Shown here: positions 1 through 7,481 of the stretch, piece after piece
Layout of the letters: each line of letters starts with the position of its first letter
Position numbering within the stretch: position 1 is the first letter of the stretch
NCBI GenBank assembly: GCA_022567055.1
Contig: JADFHU010000188.1
Location: 1-8,882 of the forward strand
Direction: 5' to 3'
DNA length: 8,882 nt
Source: Planctomycetota bacterium
Lineage (GTDB): Bacteria > Planctomycetota > Phycisphaerae > Sedimentisphaerales > Anaerobacaceae
Translations under genes and position numbers: made by a program
The notes under the pieces: generated by a model
Seen by the model: only the letters and a program-made list of their open reading frames with translations
The model's database searches: none
What the model was told of the DNA's origin: nothing

Positions 1-2414
1 TCGGCATAGGACGGTTCGTCGTAACCCACCGTGGAGCCATTGTCAGTGACGATCCCGTCGATCCACCTGTCCCAGATGCGGCTACCGGGGTCGTCCGTAT
101 AGAGTTCCATGTTGTCGACGACGAGGTGGAGTGCCACGGTAAAGTCCCACACCACGCCCGGCCGCACGGTCCCATTGGCGAACTTGGTGTCGACGCGCCA
201 ATAGTGGGTGGTGCCCCCCTCAACCAGCCCCAAGGCGAAACGGCGACGACGCTGGCGTCCCTGGTAGGAAAGTGCTGAGGGATGGCTGCCAACGTAGAGA
301 TCGTGGCTGACAGCCCCCTGCCCCGCCTCCCAGGTGAGAGTGATCGGCGTTTCCCGATCTACCTGCTCGCCCGAGACCGGCGTTGGACCCCAAGCCTGCA
401 CCAGATCCCCGCTGACTACCCGAGAAACGGTGGTGTCGCTCAAGGCCTTCCGGTAGAGTCGCACGTCATCGATCCGGCCTCTAAAGAAAGCCCCGTCGTC
501 CTGGTGAGACCGACCGAGGTAACACGCCGGCATCCCGCCGTGCTCGTGCAAGAAGGCGGGATCCACCTGGATGTCCTCGACGTCCAATACGCTATGGCCA
601 TTTTGGAAGAGGGTGGCGCGCCGTCGGTCCATGTCGAGGCGCAAAGCACTGTGGGTCCATTCCCCCAGAGGAAAGGCATGTTCGCCGGTACCGCCCTCTC
701 GGTCCACACCACCACGGACGCAGCGACTCTCGAAGAGGAAACTGTCTGCCCCGGGCAGGTTCGGTTGTAGGGAAATGGAGTGCTCCGCATCGCGGCCGAG
801 GCTCCACAGACGCGTCCCTTCGCTGGGCTGCTCCTGCAAAAACCATCCGAGCAGAGTGAAATCATGGACACCTTGCAGCGCCGGACCCACCGGTATCTGG
901 ATGTAGCCATCTCCGGTCAGGTCGGCGGCCCAGCCGAATTTACCCTGGGCCGACCAAGCCACGTTTCCCTCGAGTCGAGCATCTAAGCCGTTATCGGACC
1001 AATCGTGCGAGGTGCTGCCGCTCCCCTCGTCAAACCAGTACCAGGCCACGACGCAGGGATCGGGCGGGACATAGGGGGCGGTGCGAAATCGCCACACGGG
1101 ACCGGTAACAACCGACCCCTCCTGCGAGACCGCATCGACCCGCCAACGATAGGCCCGATCGTACTCGATGGACGTCGCCGGCGGCGTGAAGTGATCCGCA
1201 TCGAGCGCCGCGGCCAACGACATTTCCCCGCCGGCGGGGCCAAAATAGACGCGGTGCCCGGAGGCACCGAATCCGGAGGCCCAGCCGAGACCCAGTCCAT
1301 CGAGAGGCACGCTCACGGCTTCAAATGCGGGAGAAGGCTCGCTGGCCTCGAGCGGCGCCGTGGAAAAGACCCATACATCGCCGCGCACCGTCTCGGTCGC
1401 CCCCTGCTGATCTACCCGCCAAAAGTAGGTCGTCGAGGGCGTGGGGTTTTCAATCACGAAACTCTGTTCAAAGTTGGGGAGAAGCGCCACTTGTGTCATG
1501 ACAAAGCGATTCGTGCCCACATAGACCACCTGCAGGGGCTCACCGCGGGGGGCCCACCAGGTGAGTTCCGCATGGGCGACCGACCGGGCTCCATTCGCGG
1601 GACTGGGGTCAATGGCGTGCAGGCCCGCCGATGCCATAATCTTGATGCTATCAGCCTCCAGGGCCCGGTTGTAGAGACGCACATCGTCCATATAGCCATT
1701 GAAGAACGCATCCTCGCCGGGCAATGCCGCCCCCAAGATCAGGGGTTCGGTGGTCTTGCCAAAAAGGTAGGCCTTGCCTGAGAAACGCTCCTCAACGCCA
1801 TTGACGAAGAAGGCCAGGGTCGCTCCATCGTAGGTCACGGCGACGTGGACCCACTGCTGGAGGTCGATCGATAGACCGGATTGGACCTGTTCGTGACCGC
1901 GCAGCTCCGACGGGTTGCTGTAGACTGCGGCACCATCACCCCGATGATTGACTTCAAACAGGGGATGCCCCGCCTTCGACAGGGCCAGACTCCAGGGAGC
2001 CAACTCGACGCCCTTGGTGGCAATGCCGTCGCCCTCGTCAAGCTCGAAGACAAAGAGCCACGCGGCAAGGGTGAGCTGATCGGGTAGATCCAGGCTACTA
2101 TCGTGGGGAACCGTCACATAGTCTGCGTCGCTGTTGTTGGGATTCAGATCCAAGGCCCCACCGGTATGGCCCTCCGATCGAATCGCGGCCTGTCCAGTCA
2201 GTCGCCCATCATTTCTAAAGGGAGATGAATCGAAGACTCGTTTGGGTTCGAGGTCTCTGACCCTGTCGAACTCCCAGTGACCGACAAGCGCGTCATCGGC
2301 ATTGGCCGACGCGACGCCCTGAAGACAGCCAAGGATAGCGATGAGGAGCCGACAGCGCTGCCACACTCGGGAACGCTCATCAACACGACGGTTTGTCTCT
2401 GCAGGATTATTCAT
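1..2414 (-). CDS. Secreted LamG / fibronectin-III-like multidomain protein (partial, C-terminus beyond left edge)
   Basis: An uninterrupted minus-strand frame gives 804 codons and is still open at base 1. Residues about 22-39 form a hydrophobic stretch after an Arg-rich start and end in an ASA/NA cleavage-like site, so export is likely. Two concanavalin-A-like LamG domains are visible: about 44-265 (VGHWEFD, WVHVAVTYDG, FFNGYMDDVRLYNRAL) and about 454-665 (WYWFDEGSGS, WTHSALRLDMD, FFRGRIDDVRLYRKAL). Three fibronectin-III-like modules, each with a YWRVD-type strand, lie at about 268-353, 357-446 and 677-760. From about 763 a further module starts (VDNMELYTDD.., WDRWIDG) and is cut off. LamG domains usually bind glycans or proteins at the cell surface; the actual ligand here is unknown. 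The start is uncertain. ATG 2414 follows an in-frame TGA (2426-2424) but has no clear ribosome site, and GTG 2366 (codon 17) would give a more usual signal peptide. The family call is firm; the function is not. Confidence 0.88.
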   Translation of the reverse strand, partial: MNNPAETNRRVDERSRVWQRCRLLIAILGCLQGVASANADDALVGHWEFDRVRDLEPKRVFDSSPFRNDGRLTGQAAIRSEGHTGGALDLNPNNSDADYVTVPHDSSLDLPDQLTLAAWLFVFELDEGDGIATKGVELAPWSLALSKAGHPLFEVNHRGDGAAVYSNPSELRGHEQVQSGLSIDLQQWVHVAVTYDGATLAFFVNGVEERFSGKAYLFGKTTEPLILGAALPGEDAFFNGYMDDVRLYNRALEADSIKIMASAGLHAIDPSPANGARSVAHAELTWWAPRGEPLQVVYVGTNRFVMTQVALLPNFEQSFVIENPTPSTTYFWRVDQQGATETVRGDVWVFSTAPLEASEPSPAFEAVSVPLDGLGLGWASGFGASGHRVYFGPAGGEMSLAAALDADHFTPPATSIEYDRAYRWRVDAVSQEGSVVTGPVWRFRTAPYVPPDPCVVAWYWFDEGSGSTSHDWSDNGLDARLEGNVAWSAQGKFGWAADLTGDGYIQIPVGPALQGVHDFTLLGWFLQEQPSEGTRLWSLGRDAEHSISLQPNLPGADSFLFESRCVRGGVDREGGTGEHAFPLGEWTHSALRLDMDRRRATLFQNGHSVLDVEDIQVDPAFLHEHGGMPACYLGRSHQDDGAFFRGRIDDVRLYRKALSDTTVSRVVSGDLVQAWGPTPVSGEQVDRETPITLTWEAGQGAVSHDLYVGSHPSALSYQGRQRRRRFALGLVEGGTTHYWRVDTKFANGTVRPGVVWDFTVALHLVVDNMELYTDDPGSRIWDRWIDGIVTDNGSTVGYDEPSYA

Positions 2415-2497
2415 CACGGCGCATCAGCTTATTCAATTAGACGGTCCTGCGTTTCCCATGTCATGTCGGCTGATACTGGGCGTAACCTCTGCATCAA

Positions 2498-2650
2498 TCA
2501 TTCGTTGTGATTGTTGTAGGCATGATCCAAACTGCGCAAGGAACGGTCCAGAAGGAGCCAATACAGCGCATACACAGAGATCCCAGTAAACAACACTAAA
2601 CGAACCGGTCTCCAGCCTCCAAGTCTGTAAGGCATGGATGTGCCGCCCAT
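2498..2650 (-). CDS. Candidate small single-span membrane protein (50 aa)
   Basis: Starting at ATG 2650 this frame encodes 50 residues ending in TGA. Several Arg residues precede a hydrophobic segment (about residues 18-35, LVLFTGISVYALYWLLL), followed by a polar, charged tail ending NNHNE. That pattern fits an N-in single-pass membrane peptide. A near-consensus sigma-70 promoter lies about 30 bases upstream. This is why I prefer ATG 2650 over the longer in-frame ATG at 2683, which would sit upstream of the predicted transcript start. ATG 2635 is another option. The ribosome site is poor: only GAGAGA directly abutting the ATG. The gene lies 83 bases before the LamG gene on the same strand and could be co-transcribed with it. 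I recognise no family. It may be a chance frame within a leader, so confidence is low. Confidence 0.35.
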   Translation of the reverse strand: MGGTSMPYRLGGWRPVRLVLFTGISVYALYWLLLDRSLRSLDHAYNNHNE

Positions 2651-2685
2651 TCTCTCGTGTGAGGCAGCACACACCACTGACATGC

Positions 2686-2714
2686 ATTATAGAATTTCAG
2701 GTCTGCCAGGTCAA
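2686..2714 (-). promoter_or_regulatory. Near-consensus sigma-70 promoter reading leftward
   Basis: Read on the minus strand, TTGACC (2714-2709) is followed by a 17-base spacer and a perfect TATAAT (2691-2686). A transcript would begin near 2679 and run through the small membrane ORF into the LamG gene. It is the best promoter match I found in the window. It has the optimal spacer length and faces the only genes downstream on that strand. Confidence 0.72.
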
Positions 2715-2734
2715 TAGAGATGGGCCTATCGGAT

Positions 2735-2782
2735 GGTCTTCGGGTCTGGGGGTCGGTGGGTCAGTGGGTCTGGGGGTCTGTA
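2735..2782. repeat. G-rich tandem repeat, exact 8-bp period, G-quadruplex-capable
   Basis: GGTC occurs at 2735, 2743, 2751, 2759, 2767 and 2775, i.e. six times at an exact spacing of 8 bases. The four variable bases after each are mostly G/T. From 2742 to 2776 the plus strand has G-runs of 3, 5, 3, 3 and 5 separated by 3-5 bases, enough for a three-tier G-quadruplex. It lies about 20 bases upstream of the leftward promoter and downstream of the transglutaminase gene. G-rich is the template strand for leftward transcription. Whether it has a function is unknown. Confidence 0.75.
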
Positions 2783-2814
2783 GTTGGTTTTGGCGGAAGA
2801 CTGGTTGCTTGCTC

Positions 2815-2852
2815 ACTGATTACTGATTGTTACGGATTACTGATCACTGGAT
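2815..2852. repeat. Short ACTGATT heptad array running into a gene's 3' end
   Basis: Perfect heptads ACTGATT lie at 2815-2821 and 2822-2828. After a 10-base interruption, ACTGATC (2839-2845) and ACTGGAT (2846-2852) follow. The last two units cover the stop codon (TAA, 2839-2837) and the final residues (..SDQ) of the transglutaminase-like gene. The array therefore crosses from intergenic DNA into coding sequence. Confidence 0.55.
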
Positions 2853-4330
2853 TCGGAGAGGGGGACGACCTCTGCCACTTCGAAGCGACCCAGGGTTCCA
2901 ATCAGGGAAAAGAAATCGGCCGGTTCGCCGCCACCGGTGCTCAGGGCGAGATGGCCCGCATCATAGCCGCCCCGGCCGGTCCCCGCAAAGGCGGCGTCGA
3001 GACCAATCCACTGATCCTCGATGAAGACGCGTGTCCACGCGTGTCCCCCAAAACTGTTCGGCGCCCCGGCAAACTCTTTCACATAGGCGATACCGACAAC
3101 CACTTCTGCGGGGATGCCCAGGGATCGGCACAGGGCCGTGCAGAGCAGCGCGTGCTCGGTACAATCGCCCTGTCTGCTCTCCAGGGTCTCGAGAGCCGAT
3201 GCGTAACCCACCGTTAGGTCCTTGCTTACGATGTACCCGGCAACAAAACGCTCGATCCGCTGGGCCGCTATCCAGGCGTCCTCGGTCTGTCCGGCCGCCT
3301 CCCGGGCCAGGCTTTTTATGCGATCATCGTCGCATTGCAGGTAGACGTTGGACTCTAGGGCCTTGAGCGCCGCTTCGTTGTCGCCTCGATAGGGAAAGGA
3401 GTGTCCTGGCTGTCCCCGGAGGGGACGCACCGTCACGAGGATCTTGCCATCTTCGGTTCGCACAGACTGATTGGAAGTCACCGGGATGTCGAGCTGAGTG
3501 TTGTCGGTCGTGGGAACGAGGCGGTAGGTGATCGCCTCAAGGTCACCGACGTCCTCCAACGGTACAGGACTGGGCAGGAGCAGCTGGACCATCAACTCGG
3601 CGGCGTCAAAGTCGGCCAGGGCATACGCCTGCGCGCAGGAAACTATTTCGATCTCCATGCCCAGTATAGGGATGACGGATTTCAACGTTGCCATCTCGTC
3701 ATCCACGTAAGTGGTGCTAGTCACCTCCCCCGCTCCCGGAAAGAGAAAGGAACTCTTCACCTCGGTTAAGCGGACAGACCGACCGAACAGGTCGACAGCG
3801 CCTTTGGATCCCACTTCAACCCTAGTGTCCATGGCCCGCATGACCGAGGGATTGAACATCTTGGCGCTGTAGGAGGTCCCCGGCCTGAGCCCCTTCTGCA
3901 TCGCCAGCAGACGTAGTCCTTCGGACATCATCGCGCCCTCAGGCCAGGGTACTCGTTTTTTCCGTTCGGGCCCGACGCCCTTCGTGGTCACCTCCAACAT
4001 GCCGTCCGCGCCAATACGACCCGACTGACGGGTCGTGATCAGACTGAGTTTTTGCTCCAGTTCGAAACCAAGGGGCCGCCCCTCAACCGTTTCGATGGAG
4101 GTATCGCTCACCTCCATACGAATGGGAATGCCCATGCGCGAAATCGTCATGTGCATACGCTCCGTCGTTCGGACCTCTCCATCGACGACAACCCGCGAAT
4201 GCTCGGCATGGCCGATCTTCTTGCCGTCGAGGAGCACGGCAAAGTAGTGCCGATCTGACTCCGCAGCGCCGACCGTAACAACTGCCGATATCAATACTAA
4301 GAACAGAATTCTTGACCTGCGATGAACCAT
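2837..4330 (-). CDS. Exported transglutaminase-like cysteine protease/amidase-fold protein
   Basis: This gene encodes 497 residues. The first ~23 look like a signal peptide (Arg-rich start, LFLVLISAVVTVG core, GAA cleavage-like site), so the protein probably acts outside the cytoplasmic membrane. Residues about 25-325 are beta-rich and unrecognised. The C-terminal part, about 330-460, is a transglutaminase-core domain. The catalytic Cys is C390 in RQGDCTEHALL, the His is H430 in GGHAWTRVF, and the Asp is D445 in WIGLDAAF, so the triad is complete. Bacterial members of this superfamily may cleave or cross-link peptides; the substrate cannot be told from sequence. Two adjacent ATGs exist at 4333 and 4330. 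I chose 4330 because AAGGA then sits 5 bases upstream, against 2 for the first ATG. The gene is divergent from murE, so a cell-wall role is possible but unproven. The C-terminal tail is partly encoded by a heptad repeat. Confidence 0.9.
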   Translation of the reverse strand: MVHRRSRILFLVLISAVVTVGAAESDRHYFAVLLDGKKIGHAEHSRVVVDGEVRTTERMHMTISRMGIPIRMEVSDTSIETVEGRPLGFELEQKLSLITTRQSGRIGADGMLEVTTKGVGPERKKRVPWPEGAMMSEGLRLLAMQKGLRPGTSYSAKMFNPSVMRAMDTRVEVGSKGAVDLFGRSVRLTEVKSSFLFPGAGEVTSTTYVDDEMATLKSVIPILGMEIEIVSCAQAYALADFDAAELMVQLLLPSPVPLEDVGDLEAITYRLVPTTDNTQLDIPVTSNQSVRTEDGKILVTVRPLRGQPGHSFPYRGDNEAALKALESNVYLQCDDDRIKSLAREAAGQTEDAWIAAQRIERFVAGYIVSKDLTVGYASALETLESRQGDCTEHALLCTALCRSLGIPAEVVVGIAYVKEFAGAPNSFGGHAWTRVFIEDQWIGLDAAFAGTGRGGYDAGHLALSTGGGEPADFFSLIGTLGRFEVAEVVPLSESSDQ

Positions 4331-4385
4331 CATGTTCCTTTCAGGGATACGGAAAACTTAGTCGACCTCCGTGAATCGGTGTCCA

Positions 4386-4413
4386 TTTATCCTATGTTAA
4401 AGCGCCATTTCAA
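4386..4413 (-). promoter_or_regulatory. Probable sigma-70 promoter for the transglutaminase-like gene
   Basis: On the minus strand, TTGAAA (4413-4408) is followed by a 16-base spacer and GATAAA (4391-4386, 4 of 6 consensus bases). This predicts a leader of about 50 bases before ATG 4330, which carries a good AAGGA ribosome site. The -35 is strong and the -10 only fair. Confidence 0.5.
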
Positions 4414-4439
4414 GAAAGAAAAAAAGGGCATGATTCTAA

Positions 4440-4467
4440 GGTTCCAGGTTCACGGTTCACAGTTGAA
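4440..4467. repeat. GGTTCAC heptad mini-array in the divergent intergenic region
   Basis: There are four consecutive 7-base units: GGTTCCA (4440), GGTTCAC (4447), GGTTCAC (4454) and a degenerate AGTTGAA (4461). They lie between the two back-to-back promoters, upstream of both. The 7-base period matches the period, but not the sequence, of the ACTGATT array near 2815. The array is too short for strong claims. Confidence 0.5.
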
Positions 4468-4549
4468 TGGTAGGAATCCTGGCCAACTGGCGTTTCTGCT
4501 ACATTTCGTACGAATTTGGAATCTACATGCGATCGCCCCGTGGCCACCG

Positions 4550-4578
4550 TTGAAGCGCCTCAGGACATCGCCTAGAAT
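4550..4578 (+). promoter_or_regulatory. Probable sigma-70 promoter of the murE-murF-mraY block
   Basis: TTGAAG (4550-4555), a 17-base spacer and TAGAAT (4573-4578) precede murE. A transcript would start near 4585 and have a leader of about 44 bases. The site faces the mur genes and is the only convincing rightward promoter in the intergenic region. This suggests the block starts at murE instead of being read through from an upstream ftsI. Confidence 0.6.
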
Positions 4579-4628
4579 GGCGGGCGATTAAGACATCAAC
4601 ACGATAAACATCGAGAATCTAACCGCCA

Positions 4629-6068
4629 ATGACATTTGACCAGCTAGTGACGATCGTCCACAGGGAATCCCGCCGAATCTCTACGGATTCCCGTCGCGTG
4701 CGGCCGGGCGATGTGTTTGTGGCGATCCCGGGCACTTTGGTGGATGGCCGTCGTTTCGTTCAGGACGCGCAAACCCAGGGTGCCAAGTACGTTGTGTGCG
4801 CGCCCCCTCCACCGGATGTGACACCGGAACGGATGGTGGTCGTCGACTCACCTGCCAAGGCAGCGGCCACGTTGGCTCAGGCCAGTTTTGACTATCCCGC
4901 GAAGAAACTGATCAATCTGGGCGTGACAGGAACGAATGGAAAAACCACGGTCGTCACTCTCGTGCAGGCCTGCCTGAAAGCGGCCGGTAAGGCAGTCGGC
5001 TTGATCGGGACGATTTGCTATGATACCGGTGCCGAAAGAGAGGATGCCCCTTTGACGACGCCGGATGCGTGCAGCCTGGCCCGACTCCAGTCTCAAATGG
5101 TCAGGGCGGGCAGAGAGTACATGGTGATTGAGGCCAGCAGTCATGCCCTGCAGCAGGAAAGGTTGGCCGGCATCGAGTTCGCCGCAGCCGCGTTTACCAA
5201 TCTGACGGGCGACCATCTGGATTATCATCAGACAGAAAAAAAATATTTGGCGGCAAAGTCGACGCTGTTTACAGGCTTGGGGTATGGGGCCACCGCCGTA
5301 CTCAATGCTGACTCTCCTCACGGTGCCCAACTGGCAAGACTGACGAATGCGCAGGTCCTAAACTATGGCATCGATGGCGACGCCGACCTCCGGGCCTGCA
5401 TCCACTCGCTCAGTGTCACCGGCACGACCTACACGCTTCATCACGGCGATCAATCCACGCTGGTCCGGTCGCCGCTTCTGGGAAGACACAACGTCAGCAA
5501 TCATTTGGCGGCTGCCGGTTTGTGTGTCGCTGCCGGTATCGACCTAAGTCTAATCGCGAAAGGTCTTTCTGAACTGGCGCTCGTCCCCGGACGACTGGAA
5601 CGCGTTGAGGCAGACTTGGATTTTTCGATACTGATCGACTATGCCCACACCGATGATGCGCTGGGAAATGTGCTGACAACCTTGAGACCGCTTTGCAGCG
5701 GGAGACTCATCGTTCTCTTCGGCTGCGGCGGCGGCAGAGACCGAAGCAAGCGACCCCGCATGGCCCGTGTCGCCAGGGCCAACGCCGACATCCTCATCAT
5801 CACCAGCGACAACCCGCGCAGCGAAGCGCCACAGCAAATCATTGACGAAATAAGATCCGGGTTGTCCTGTTTCGTGGATCCCAACGTGTTCGTTGAGGTA
5901 AATCGCAAAAAAGCTATTCAGTTCGCTATCGACAAAGCGAAAACAAATGATATAGTGTTGCTCGCTGGCAAGGGACACGAAACTTATCAAGTAATTGGTG
6001 AGAAAAGGATTGCTTTCAGTGACAAGGAGGTCGCCCTTGCCTCTATCAAATCCTTGACCACTCGATGA
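4629..6068 (+). CDS. murE: UDP-N-acetylmuramoyl-L-alanyl-D-glutamate--2,6-diaminopimelate ligase
   Basis: MurE is the cytoplasmic ATP-dependent ligase that adds the third stem residue to UDP-MurNAc-L-Ala-D-Glu. The 479-residue length is normal for the family, with a slightly short N-terminus. Visible in order: the substrate-binding N-domain (TDSRRVRPGDVFVAIPG, 19-35); the ATP P-loop GVTGTNGKTT (98-107); the EASSHAL segment (168-174); GDHLDYH (194-200); the Lys that is carbamylated in this family (K210 in YLAAKSTLF); the start of the C-domain LIDYAHTDDAL (335-345); and FGCGGGRDRSKRPRM (364-378). DNPR at 394-397 is the meso-DAP recognition motif, so the product should carry meso-DAP, not Lys. 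One oddity is DYAHTDDAL, where E. coli has DYAHTPDAL. No clear ribosome site precedes ATG 4629, but the protein match supports this start. Its stop overlaps the murF start by ATGA, so the pair is probably translationally coupled. Confidence 0.97.
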   Translation: MTFDQLVTIVHRESRRISTDSRRVRPGDVFVAIPGTLVDGRRFVQDAQTQGAKYVVCAPPPPDVTPERMVVVDSPAKAAATLAQASFDYPAKKLINLGVTGTNGKTTVVTLVQACLKAAGKAVGLIGTICYDTGAEREDAPLTTPDACSLARLQSQMVRAGREYMVIEASSHALQQERLAGIEFAAAAFTNLTGDHLDYHQTEKKYLAAKSTLFTGLGYGATAVLNADSPHGAQLARLTNAQVLNYGIDGDADLRACIHSLSVTGTTYTLHHGDQSTLVRSPLLGRHNVSNHLAAAGLCVAAGIDLSLIAKGLSELALVPGRLERVEADLDFSILIDYAHTDDALGNVLTTLRPLCSGRLIVLFGCGGGRDRSKRPRMARVARANADILIITSDNPRSEAPQQIIDEIRSGLSCFVDPNVFVEVNRKKAIQFAIDKAKTNDIVLLAGKGHETYQVIGEKRIAFSDKEVALASIKSLTTR

Positions 6069-7459
6069 ATCCCTTAACGCTACAAGACTTAGCCAACATA
6101 TTATCAGCTACAATCGCTCATCCACGCGATACTTCCTCCTCTCTCATCTGTAGCGGTATCAGCACCGATTCTCGTACGCTCAGACGCGGCGAGTGCTTCG
6201 TCGCCCTCAAAGGAGATCGATTTGACGGCCACGACCATCTAGAACAGGCCTTCGCCCAGGGCGCATGCTGCGCTTTGGTCAGCACTGCGTTCAACATCAA
6301 GGACAAGACAGGCCAAGCGCTCTTGCAGGTGCCGAACACAACCACTGCCCTGGGAACGTTGGCGCGGCATTTTCGGCAGGAGGCTGACTTTCGCGTCATC
6401 GCGATCACGGGCTCGGTGGGCAAGACCTCTACGCGACACATCATCGCGCACGTTCTGTCCGATCAGTTCCGTGTGCATCAGTCCCCGCGGAACTTCAACA
6501 ACCACATAGGTCTACCGCTCAGCCTGTTGAGCGCTCGGCCCCACCATGAGGTGGTCGTCGTGGAACTGGGCAGCAGCGCACCGGGAGAAATATCTTATCT
6601 TACCCATATCTCCCAACCAGACATCGCGGTGGTCACAAACGTATTCCCTGCACACCTAGAGGGCCTTGGTGACATCGAATCCATTCTGCGGGAAAAAATG
6701 TCCATTGCGGAGGGCCTCCGGTCCGGGGGTCGCTTGATCGTCAATGGCGACGATCCAGCCATCAGGAACCATTGTCGCGGGCACGCTCTGGCGGCGACCA
6801 CCTTCGGCACCTCTCCCGCCGCACAGATTCGCGCCGACCAAGTTAAACTCAGCGCCGGCCACAGCACCTTTTCTGTGCAAGGCAAGGCAATCCGGCTGCC
6901 CCTGGCCGGGCCGGGCAACATCGCCAATGCGCTGGCAGCCTGGGCCGTCTGCTCCTGGGTCGGGGTCGAGTGGGAGTCCTTCGCGGCCGCCGTCAATACC
7001 CTGGGCCCACCACCCATGCGGGCCGACGTGCTTTCGCTTGGCTCTCTCACGGTCATCAATGACTGCTACAATGCCAGTCCCGCTTCGATGGAGAACGCAC
7101 TGAGCATTCTCGGGGCGCACAGGGTTGGCAACACCGGTCGTCGCGTGTGCATCTTCGGCGAGATGGCGGAACTCGGTGCGGACAGTCAGTCCCTGCACGA
7201 AGCACTTGGCCATTGCGTTGCAGAAGCGGAGGTAGACCTGCTCATTGCCATCGGTCCGCTGGCCATGTTCACTGCCCAAACTGCCAGTTCCCTCCATGCT
7301 AAAGAGTTGCAGATCGCTTACTTTGAGGATACCATTTCGGCATGCCAGAGTCTGACGAGCCTGATCCAGGACCACGACGTCGTTCTTGTCAAAGGATCGA
7401 GATCGGTGGGCCTGGAAAAGGCCGTGGAGACGCTCAAAGAGATGGTTGGCAGCGCGTAG
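6065..7459 (+). CDS. murF: UDP-N-acetylmuramoyl-tripeptide--D-alanyl-D-alanine ligase
   Basis: MurF is the last cytoplasmic ligase of peptidoglycan precursor synthesis. It joins the D-Ala-D-Ala dipeptide to UDP-MurNAc-tripeptide using ATP. The 464-residue length is typical. Landmarks: an N-terminal uridyl-substrate domain with GISTDSRTLRRGECFVALKG (31-50); the P-loop ITGSVGKTST (114-123); SPRNFNNHIGLPLSLL (140-155); the central-domain VVELGSSAPGEI (165-176) and TNVFPAHLEG (191-200); the C-domain NDCYNASPASM (332-342); and the closing VKGSRSVGLEKAVETL (442-457). ATG 6065 overlaps the murE stop by four bases, which fixes the start. The stop TAG is at 7457-7459. The next gene, mraY, once began only four bases later, before a 162-bp insertion separated them. 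Confidence 0.97.
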   Translation: MNPLTLQDLANILSATIAHPRDTSSSLICSGISTDSRTLRRGECFVALKGDRFDGHDHLEQAFAQGACCALVSTAFNIKDKTGQALLQVPNTTTALGTLARHFRQEADFRVIAITGSVGKTSTRHIIAHVLSDQFRVHQSPRNFNNHIGLPLSLLSARPHHEVVVVELGSSAPGEISYLTHISQPDIAVVTNVFPAHLEGLGDIESILREKMSIAEGLRSGGRLIVNGDDPAIRNHCRGHALAATTFGTSPAAQIRADQVKLSAGHSTFSVQGKAIRLPLAGPGNIANALAAWAVCSWVGVEWESFAAAVNTLGPPPMRADVLSLGSLTVINDCYNASPASMENALSILGAHRVGNTGRRVCIFGEMAELGADSQSLHEALGHCVAEAEVDLLIAIGPLAMFTAQTASSLHAKELQIAYFEDTISACQSLTSLIQDHDVVLVKGSRSVGLEKAVETLKEMVGSA

Positions 7460-7462
7460 AAC

Positions 7463-7481
7463 TAGGCTGTGTCGGAAAACT
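7463..7481 (+). repeat. Left terminal inverted repeat (with TA) of the MITE-like element
   Basis: TAGGCTGTGTCGGAAAACT pairs with the reverse complement of 7608-7626 at 18 of 19 positions; the single mismatch is at position 7 (G here, T there). The outermost TA occurs at both ends and is best read as the duplicated target site. Confidence 0.88.

Noticed and set aside
1005..1781. Plus-strand open frame of 258 codons opposite the LamG gene
   Set aside because: The minus strand carries a clear multi-domain protein across this stretch. The plus-strand product is Arg/Gly-rich with no recognisable motif and no ribosome site, as expected for a shadow frame in GC-rich DNA.
2720..3217. Plus-strand frame of 165 codons starting in the G-rich repeat
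   Set aside because: Its N-terminus is translated octamer repeat and the rest is the complement of the transglutaminase-like gene.
4460..4489. Inverted repeat CAGTTG..CAACTG in the divergent region as an operator
   Set aside because: Six-base arms separated by 18 bases are too weak and likely by chance, and neither arm overlaps a promoter element.
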